The notes under the pieces: generated by a model
The model's input: only the letters and a program-made list of their open reading frames with translations
Databases searched by the model: none
What the model was told of the DNA's origin: nothing
DNA from: Saccharomycopsis phalli
Lineage: Eukaryota > Ascomycota > Saccharomycetes > Ascoideales > Saccharomycopsidaceae
DNA: 64,000 nt
Assembly: GCA_020342235.1 (NCBI GenBank)
Contig: CP073217.1
Coordinates: forward strand, 248,001-312,000
Direction: 5' to 3'
Translations under genes and position numbers: made by a program
Part shown: piece by piece, positions 57,481-64,000 of the stretch
Position numbering within the stretch: position 1 is the stretch's first letter
Layout: every line of letters begins with the position of its first letter

Positions 57481-60400
57481 TTTCTCCTCTTTTAATTTCA
57501 AAATCGCTGTTTTTTCTTCCAATATTGCTGATGTCTCCTTCAACATCTGTGTGTGTCCGTCGAAAGATTTTTCATTTGCGATAATTTTTTCCATCTCATC
57601 GCGCGCTGTCTTGGTCGTCCATTTCGTCAAGTGATCTGCTGGGTTCATGTTTCCTTTGATTTGAAATACTTCCACGTCATATTGCTGTATGAATTCCTTG
57701 ATGTATTGTAGCATCTGTTGACTTATTCTGTTGGATGCATTTAGTTTGTAGTTTGTGATATTTTTCACTACCGCCAAATTATCTTCGTAGATCTTAATTT
57801 TGATGTTTCTTGCTCCAATGCCGCGTAATATTGAGTATATGTTGGCGACTTGGAAGAGTCCGTCTGTCAATGCCACCATCTCTGATTCCGTTGTGCTGAC
57901 CGCCGCTCGTTTCTGGATTTGACTTTTCCAATCTACCAATTTGCTGTTTAGGAATATAAGGAATCCGGTTACGCTTCTTGGGTCGGTTATGTTTCCTGTT
58001 GCAGCGTCGACAAATAGTTCTATCGTGTAATCCTTGTTGTCTTCTTTTCCTTGTTTCAGGTATTCTATTGGAATTTTGTCAATGCATTTTTTTATGTAGT
58101 TTTCAAAATGCTTCCGGTCTTCTTCAGTTGCTTTGTGAGTTTTTGAGCTGTAGTATGTGGTCGGAAATGCCGTCATTGGTCGTGTGGTTACTGATTGCCA
58201 TATGAGATTTCCACATTGTCTTTGAAAGTATTCCTTGTTTGTTAGATTTGTCTTGGTTAATTCTTGTAGATCTTTCTCGCAGTTTAATTGTATTCTGTAT
58301 TCGTTGTTTGCAATCTTTATCCCTAGAAATTTTAGCTGCTGGTCATTTCCATCCATTGTTTCTAGCTTCTTGAGTGGAAATTTCTGTTGTAACTGTTCAA
58401 TTATTGCGGCGGCCGGTTCTTCTTTCCCGATGCATAATAAATCGTCCACATATGCTATTAATATAACACAGTCTGGTTTCCCTAGTCTTCCTTTCACGAA
58501 TATTGTTGCATGCCCATCAATCTGTTTCATTCCAATCTTCTTTAAGTTTCTTTTTAATACTTCGTTCCAGTAGTAGCCTGCTTGTGGTAATCCATACATT
58601 GCCTTCTTGAGTAGCCAGCACTTGTCCTTTGGTACCTTCGCTTCCTTTGGTGGTCTGATATAAACTTTATTGTTTTCCAATGGCGCATTCAAATATGCCG
58701 ATTTGATGTCACAATGAGTTATTGCCATTCCGTTGTAGCTCGCAACTGCCAAAATCGTTCGTAGTGTCATTGGATTTATAACCTCTACCGCGCGTTCATT
58801 TGGGTTATAGTCAACTAGTGGTAATGCCTTGTCACCTCGTGCGACCAATCTGGCCTTATACTCTTCGCCTTTTATGTTAGTTGGGTCCTGTGAGTACACG
58901 AACATCGCGTCAATGATTGGATGGGATGGTCTCTTCACTACCTCTGCTACTTGTAATGACTTAAATTTTTCCAATTCCCGTAGTTTTGCGTCTTGCCAGT
59001 CGTAGTAGTTTGATCTTCTTCCTCTTACCACAATATTGTTAATTCTCGCATGGTTCTTCTTCCTCAAAATTGGGTGTTTATAGTTCTTCTTTACCTGGAG
59101 AAGTCGTGCGATCCGTTTCTCATGGTCTGCTTTCATGATCTTCCTGTAAATCTCCTCTGTAGACGTGTCATCCGACGATGCCCTTTCTCTCTTTTGATTT
59201 CTTGGCGTTTTAATCATTTCCTTCTCAATCGCCTTCGCTTTTTCTTGCTCAATTAACCTTTCCTTTTCTTGTTCAACCGTCTTCGCCTTTTCCTGTTCGA
59301 CCGCCTTCGCCTTTTCTTGTTCAATTACCCTTGCCTTTTCTTTCTCAATCGCCTTTGCTTTTTCTTGCTCGATTAACCTTTCCTTTTCTTGCTCAATTAG
59401 TCTTGCCTTTTCCTGCTCAATCGCTTTCGCTTTTTCATGCTCAATTAATCTTGCTTTTTCTTGTTCAATTACCCTTTCCTTTTCTTGCTCAATTAATCTT
59501 GCCTTTTCTTGTTCAATTACCCTTGCCTTTTCTTGTTCAATTAATCTTGCCTTTTCCTGCTCGATCGCTTTCGCTTTTTCTTGCTCAATTAATCTTGCCT
59601 TTTCTTGTTCAATTACCCTTTCCTTTTCTTGCTCAATTAATCTTGCCTTTTCCTGCTCGATCGCTTTCGCTTTTTCTTGCTCAATTAATCTTGCCTTTTC
59701 TTGTTCAATTATCCTTGCCTTTTCTTGCTCAATCGCTTTCGCTTTTTCTTGCTCAATTAATCTTGCCTTTTCCTGTTCAATCGCTTGGTCGTCCGTGAAT
59801 TCTTCGTCCGCCCATGTTTCTTCGTCTTCCATGCATGTGTCGTATTCGGATTCGCGTCCACTGTCAATCTCGTCTTTTTCCAGTGACAAGTTAGTTTGTT
59901 CGTCGCTGGTTGGTTCTTCGTCGTAATTGATCACGTTTCGATTTCTCTTGCCCTCTATAACATTTTCTTGTGCCTTTCCGTATTCCAAATTGTCGATATC
60001 CAACTGCTTCAACATTTTGATTTCCTCCATATCCAGTTCAGTTGTTATTCTCGTTTCCAGTTCCGTTTCCAGTATCATCTCCTCAGTCGTGTCACCAGTT
60101 ACCCTTCTGCTCTGTGCCGCCGTTTCCTTAATGGTTCCTTCAGATTCATTTTCGTGTTGTGTTCTCATTAATTCATCTTCCGTTTCTGATTGTTCAGTAT
60201 AAATTTTTCCAAAAGCGTTGCGAAAGTACTCAATGTTTGTCTCTGATTGTTGATCTCGGTGTTCATGGCAGTACTGTTTTATGTTGTTGTAAGATGACAA
60301 TGCTGATATATGGCTTGTGATAAATTCTTTTCCGTTGCTTGTTAATACTCTGAAACAGTTTCCTCCAATGTCCATTCCTGTGATGAAACCAGTAGTTGTG

Positions 60401-62658
60401 TTGCTGGTATACTTGTACTGTGGGATCCCTAGAATTTTTTGCTGTTGTGGGTTATTAACTCTGACGATAACATCAATTCCGAATGGTAACAAGTGGTGTG
60501 TCGCATCGTAAGGGTACATCATTTCTGCTGGTGACTTCCAATTGTTTCGACGAACTGGTGTTTGGTTTACCAAGTCAATCGCATACCGAATAATATCTTT
60601 CAAAAAAATTGAGATCTTCATCGCGTCAAAATTGGCCGTGATCTTGTGGATTTGTTTTAAAATTTTCTTGTTGTAGTTCTCTGCAAGGCCGTTCTTGTAT
60701 GGTTGATAAGCTGGAGTAGCATGCTTTGTGATTCCCAATTCCTTTAATTCCGCCTCTGATGGAAATTCTGGTGCATTGTCACATCGGAGGCTCCTGATAT
60801 GATTTGTTGGGAATTCCTTTCTCACACCCCTCAAAGTCGCTTTATACGCTGCTTTTACTGATTTTCCAGTCGTAATAGTCGGCCAACAATAGCCCGAGTA
60901 TTCGTCAACCAATGATGTCACATAGACTTCTTCCCCGTTTCGATCTCTAAAAGGTCCTAACGTGTCAGTATGCAATCTATATAACGGTGTTGGTGCCGGG
61001 GTTCTCTTGCCCTGGTGTGACACCTCCGTAGCGCCGCACATTACACAAATTGGACACCCCATAACTTGTTTCTTGTCCTCTTCGTTATACTTTACCTCAA
61101 CTTTCATAGTTTTCAATCTTCGGATTAAACTCTCATAGCTCATATGGTTAGTAATTAGGTGATAATCAAAAAGTGTCTTGCCTCTAAAATGTGGAATTGT
61201 CTTGTAGTTCCTGATCACATTAAATAAATTCATTTCAATCACCCGTTCTCCTGCTTCCTTAATAGTTGTTGCCACTTGTCCCTTGTTTTTGCTCTGCATT
61301 ATAGTAGGGGATGCTGAGAAAACCGATGGAAGTAGATATCTTAAACCGTCCTGTCTTTTAACTCCGATCTTGATTATGTCGCCCGTGTCCTTATGGTATA
61401 AGAAAGTGTTGTCGTCGTCAAAAATTACCACGTTTCCGTTCTGAGTTATATCGTTAATCGCGAGTAAGTTCTGATGGATGTTGTCAAAACCGAGTGTCCC
61501 AATCTGAATCTGATATCTGGTATTTGGAAAGAGTCGAAAATTCCCTATTTCAGCCCGTTTTTGGATGTTTGGTTTGCCGAAAGGTAGATGTAAGGTGATC
61601 ATCTGGGTTTCTCTACTTTCATACGCATCTTGTGTATTAAAAAATTTCTTGTCTACCACCGATGCAGTTGCACCTGTATCAAGTACTATATTATTCGGAT
61701 CCAGTTTTGTTTGTCCCTCAGTTTTGACATGATTCGCGTATACCTCGTGCTTCGTTGGTTTGTTGTCATATCTTTTTCCAAATTGTAATGGGTTCCACAA
61801 GTTAAATGACGGATTATTTCTGACCCTACTTATGATATCAGCTTTGGCCACGCAACCTCCTTCCATAATGATATCCAGAATTTCTTTCCCCGCAATTTTT
61901 CGGTTGTTGTGTGATCTTCGTACTGCGTCCAATAGTGTTATGTATTCATCCGCGGGGGTGTGGTTGAGAGCCTGATATACTGTATCACAATCACGCTGGT
62001 ATAATATTGCAATATCCCGCGCTAAAAGGAAGTTCCCAGCTGTCTCTCGTTTCTTTCTCGCTTCTTCAAAAATTTCCACATACCTTTCAAATTCTCTTTC
62101 AAGATCAAATTTTCTCTCGTATTGCAATTCCTGGTAGATTTGATCAAGTCGCATCAGTTTTCCAGCTCGGACTTGCACATTTCGGGTGATATGCCTGTTG
62201 ATCGTTTCCCACCAGGCATCTCTCGCATCTCCTTCGTGGGCGGCTTTTCCTGCTTTTTCTGGTGTTTTGCCTTCCAAAAATTCCTTGATATGTTCCCCAA
62301 AAATTGATTCACCACATAATTCCTCAATTGCATGTCTCCACTTGTTTCTTCCCCTGAAATCATCGATAGTCGGTAAGCTCTTCCATTCTTCATTGTATGG
62401 TCTGCAAATTTCTTCAGCTTCTTTTCTCGCGTTTTTCTTGTTTTCGTCAATTGTCGATGCAGGTTCTGCTACCGCCTTTGACATTTCCATTCTCATCAAG
62501 ATGTTGTTGAACATTGTTTCTCTTTCTTCATGTCGTTTTTCTCTTTCTTCATATTCTTTTTCACGTTGTTTAGCATCTAAACGCAAGTTTTCAATTAATT
62601 TTTTCAAGTCATCGACTTCGGAATTCCCTTTCATTTGTTTGTCTTCCGATGATGACAT
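57478..62658 (-). CDS. Copia-D Gag-Pol polyprotein
   Basis: 1,726 residues in one frame. Residues 1-300 are a Gag-like charged, helical region without a visible zinc knuckle. Protease motif VLDTGATASVVD near 330; integrase zinc region then CPICVMC near 520-540; integrase blocks LHTDTLGPF, RCDNAPEF and NGLAENYN; an acidic linker; then 24 octapeptides (IEQEKARL type) around 960-1150. RT follows (KSAYLNAPL, IAYVDDLLCIG) and RNase H (ELFVDAATGN, STTESEMVALTDG, YEDNLAVVKN, NPADHLTKW). Gag and Pol are in one frame, so any Gag excess must arise in another way than by a frameshift. No break is seen. Confidence 0.94.
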   Translation of the reverse strand: MSSSEDKQMKGNSEVDDLKKLIENLRLDAKQREKEYEEREKRHEERETMFNNILMRMEMSKAVAEPASTIDENKKNARKEAEEICRPYNEEWKSLPTIDDFRGRNKWRHAIEELCGESIFGEHIKEFLEGKTPEKAGKAAHEGDARDAWWETINRHITRNVQVRAGKLMRLDQIYQELQYERKFDLEREFERYVEIFEEARKKRETAGNFLLARDIAILYQRDCDTVYQALNHTPADEYITLLDAVRRSHNNRKIAGKEILDIIMEGGCVAKADIISRVRNNPSFNLWNPLQFGKRYDNKPTKHEVYANHVKTEGQTKLDPNNIVLDTGATASVVDKKFFNTQDAYESRETQMITLHLPFGKPNIQKRAEIGNFRLFPNTRYQIQIGTLGFDNIHQNLLAINDITQNGNVVIFDDDNTFLYHKDTGDIIKIGVKRQDGLRYLLPSVFSASPTIMQSKNKGQVATTIKEAGERVIEMNLFNVIRNYKTIPHFRGKTLFDYHLITNHMSYESLIRRLKTMKVEVKYNEEDKKQVMGCPICVMCGATEVSHQGKRTPAPTPLYRLHTDTLGPFRDRNGEEVYVTSLVDEYSGYCWPTITTGKSVKAAYKATLRGVRKEFPTNHIRSLRCDNAPEFPSEAELKELGITKHATPAYQPYKNGLAENYNKKILKQIHKITANFDAMKISIFLKDIIRYAIDLVNQTPVRRNNWKSPAEMMYPYDATHHLLPFGIDVIVRVNNPQQQKILGIPQYKYTSNTTTGFITGMDIGGNCFRVLTSNGKEFITSHISALSSYNNIKQYCHEHRDQQSETNIEYFRNAFGKIYTEQSETEDELMRTQHENESEGTIKETAAQSRRVTGDTTEEMILETELETRITTELDMEEIKMLKQLDIDNLEYGKAQENVIEGKRNRNVINYDEEPTSDEQTNLSLEKDEIDSGRESEYDTCMEDEETWADEEFTDDQAIEQEKARLIEQEKAKAIEQEKARIIEQEKARLIEQEKAKAIEQEKARLIEQEKERVIEQEKARLIEQEKAKAIEQEKARLIEQEKARVIEQEKARLIEQEKERVIEQEKARLIEHEKAKAIEQEKARLIEQEKERLIEQEKAKAIEKEKARVIEQEKAKAVEQEKAKTVEQEKERLIEQEKAKAIEKEMIKTPRNQKRERASSDDTSTEEIYRKIMKADHEKRIARLLQVKKNYKHPILRKKNHARINNIVVRGRRSNYYDWQDAKLRELEKFKSLQVAEVVKRPSHPIIDAMFVYSQDPTNIKGEEYKARLVARGDKALPLVDYNPNERAVEVINPMTLRTILAVASYNGMAITHCDIKSAYLNAPLENNKVYIRPPKEAKVPKDKCWLLKKAMYGLPQAGYYWNEVLKRNLKKIGMKQIDGHATIFVKGRLGKPDCVILIAYVDDLLCIGKEEPAAAIIEQLQQKFPLKKLETMDGNDQQLKFLGIKIANNEYRIQLNCEKDLQELTKTNLTNKEYFQRQCGNLIWQSVTTRPMTAFPTTYYSSKTHKATEEDRKHFENYIKKCIDKIPIEYLKQGKEDNKDYTIELFVDAATGNITDPRSVTGFLIFLNSKLVDWKSQIQKRAAVSTTESEMVALTDGLFQVANIYSILRGIGARNIKIKIYEDNLAVVKNITNYKLNASNRISQQMLQYIKEFIQQYDVEVFQIKGNMNPADHLTKWTTKTARDEMEKIIANEKSFDGHTQMLKETSAILEEKTAILKLKEEK
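59209..59784 (-). repeat. 24-bp coding minisatellite, 24 units
   Basis: Twenty-four in-frame copies of a 24-bp unit encoding variants of IEQEKARL, between integrase and RT of copia-D. Units differ at the third and eighth residues (A/L/V/I; R/K/E). They predict a long, highly charged helix. Confidence 0.95.
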
Positions 62659-62684
62659 CCTGTTAAATAGTTTTTGAATTGTTT

Positions 62685-62698
62685 TCTGACTTCTAATC
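62685..62698 (-). promoter_or_regulatory. Copia-D primer-binding site, tRNA-Arg(UCU) internal
   Basis: The plus strand reads TCTGACTTCTAATC directly beside the 5' LTR. This equals the anticodon-arm sequence of yeast tRNA-Arg(UCU), so the element RNA would pair with an internal tRNA fragment and not the CCA end. Confidence 0.82.
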
Positions 62699-63030
62699 TG
62701 ACGTACTTAGTGTTGTCTCTTCTCTGATGGGGACCTTGCACTAGTAGTAATAAATAAATAATAAGTAATAGTAGTAGTGAGCTCAGTAAGATACGAGGTA
62801 TTATTGATAGTGCCGGGCTATCTTACAAACGTATACTATATTTATTTTGAACTCAAGATCTTCAGGTCTAAACTACTATCTTTTATACCTGCATCTCTCA
62901 CATATACGTGTCCCCTGTGTTGTGGCGGAGTCATACTGCACATCACCATAGATCGACGTCCATGCTTCCCATGCTGCTCATTCCACTTATCACGTGACAA
63001 TATTCTTGTATCATACTTCGTATGACGTCA
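62699..63030 (-). repeat. Copia-D 5' LTR
   Basis: 332 bp, identical by eye to 57149-57480. Confidence 0.95.
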
Positions 63031-64000
63031 GATTCATCTGGCACAATTTAATTGTTCCTGAATTTGGATATTATTAAAATTCATTCATAGTTTAGAGCCA
63101 TACTAGGATTTAGGGAAATTGATATTGTCGTCCAAGAACAATGTCGTTATACAATAAACTCAGCTAACAGTGAAATACTTTTTGCTTTGAGTAAAAGAGA
63201 AATAATTCTAGAGACGGGTCTCGTCACGGTATTGGCATCCCTCTTTTTGTTGTTGTAGAGAAGGATTTATCCGCACAGCAACAACAAGTAAATCCAATAA
63301 GTTCATAAACTCGTTTGTGCGTATAAGAATATAGCCCCTCTTGTGTGATTAAACCTTCCCTACTGTTCCACCGACTCCGTCTCAGTGATACAAGTCATGG
63401 AATATGGACGGAAATCCTGCAACGGGACTTTGGATTGAAATTTAGATCGAATTTGGTTTGCATTGGCCCAAATAGTGATTGCAGTATTCACTAGGTTTTA
63501 CCATTTGGCGATTTTTGGTTCATCTAGTCTTGAAGACCCAGGTTATTTGCTCAAGCGTAGGGTCAGCTTTATGTCCTCCATCGGCTCAGTATAGACATGG
63601 ATTACCTTCGAGACAACTGTAAAATATTCATTGGCATGTAGCACCAATTTCGAGTTCCAGTCTCGAATGAAAGGATATGCAACTATTAGTTTTTTACTAA
63701 CACCATCTGATACTCATTTAGTCAACATTTCCCGGGAGGTCTAAGATGACAAGGCTTCATACGACATCGTTATAAATTTTTCACAATGTTCCATATGGCC
63801 AATCATGCCTAGCCATTTGGTAATTGTTTATACAGAAATAAATTGAAGAGAACATGATGGGGTACAAGAATACAATGTTGGGGACTGTACATAAATACTA
63901 ACTGTATACACCTGAACATATTGCATATGTTTGGATGTAATACTGATCACTAAGAGCACTACATATAATGACTAAAAGCACTATATACATCCACACATCA
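63031..64000. other. Unassigned flank at window end
   Basis: About 970 bp, with no LTR, tRNA or coding sequence recognised in either strand. It may be non-coding or promoter DNA of a gene beyond the window. Confidence 0.5.

Larger units (their letters stand above)
57149..63030 (-). mobile_element. Copia-D element (Ty1/copia), looks whole
   Basis: Minus-strand copia element with 332-bp LTRs at 57149-57480 and 62699-63030 that look identical by eye, and a 5-bp TSD, GATTC (57144-57148 and 63031-63035). One long frame encodes Gag through RNase H. The primer site at 62685-62698 matches the anticodon arm of tRNA-Arg(UCU), as reported for Candida Tca2-type elements. The stop codon of the frame is the first three bases of the 3' LTR. 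It is a very young insertion and the source type for the solo LTRs at 5889, 18603, 40842 and 47509. Confidence 0.96.

Noticed and set aside
59331-59798. A 155-codon plus-strand frame rich in Leu, Phe and Pro
   Set aside because: Antisense shadow of the copia-D octapeptide array.

Overview
The window looks like a retrotransposon-filled stretch of an ascomycete yeast chromosome (Saccharomycotina). Supporting signs are compact tRNA genes close to budding-yeast forms, Ty1/copia and Ty3/gypsy elements with initiator-Met or half-tRNA primer sites, and three nearly intron-free housekeeping genes. CUL3 carries one very short intron whose branch point lies almost on the 3' splice site, as in early-diverging yeasts such as Yarrowia. 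I cannot name the species.

Layout. Bases 1-48,500 are almost entirely LTR retrotransposons and their remains, packed around four tRNA genes: Asp at 5,435, Asp at 18,179, Val at 40,661 and Leu at 48,551. I name the families locally. Copia-A has six loci: 1-5345, 6700-9668, 10332-10656, 14406-14716, 19354-24817 and 32584-38090. Gypsy-A is a copy at 27027-31573 plus solo LTRs. Gypsy-B is at 31623-40647 plus one solo LTR. Gypsy-C has two copies, at 10657-12625 and 12632-18165. Copia-F is a fragment at 24818-27026. Copia-H is whole at 41417-46778. Copia-D is whole at 57149-63030, with many solo LTRs elsewhere. Target-site duplications (TSDs) fix the edges of most of these.

Bases 48,551-56,705 are ordinary host DNA: tRNA-Leu(UAA), CUL3 (minus, two exons), EAF3/MRG15 (minus), a YCK-type palmitoylated casein kinase 1 (plus) and tRNA-Gly(GCC). 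Copia-D follows, and then about 1 kb with no recognisable gene.

The most striking pattern is spacing. Every tRNA-linked gypsy-B and gypsy-C insertion ends 11-14 bp before a tRNA gene. Every tRNA-linked gypsy-A insertion ends 49-58 bp before one, even when the sequence at that spot is an older LTR. This suggests two gypsy lineages that read different parts of the same Pol III pre-initiation complex. Other notable points are a 24-copy octapeptide array inside the copia-D polyprotein with an apparent internal tRNA-Arg(UCU) primer site, copia-H inside a TAA microsatellite, CACGTG boxes in the LTRs of four families, and copia-A edges that join non-adjacent parts of other elements.
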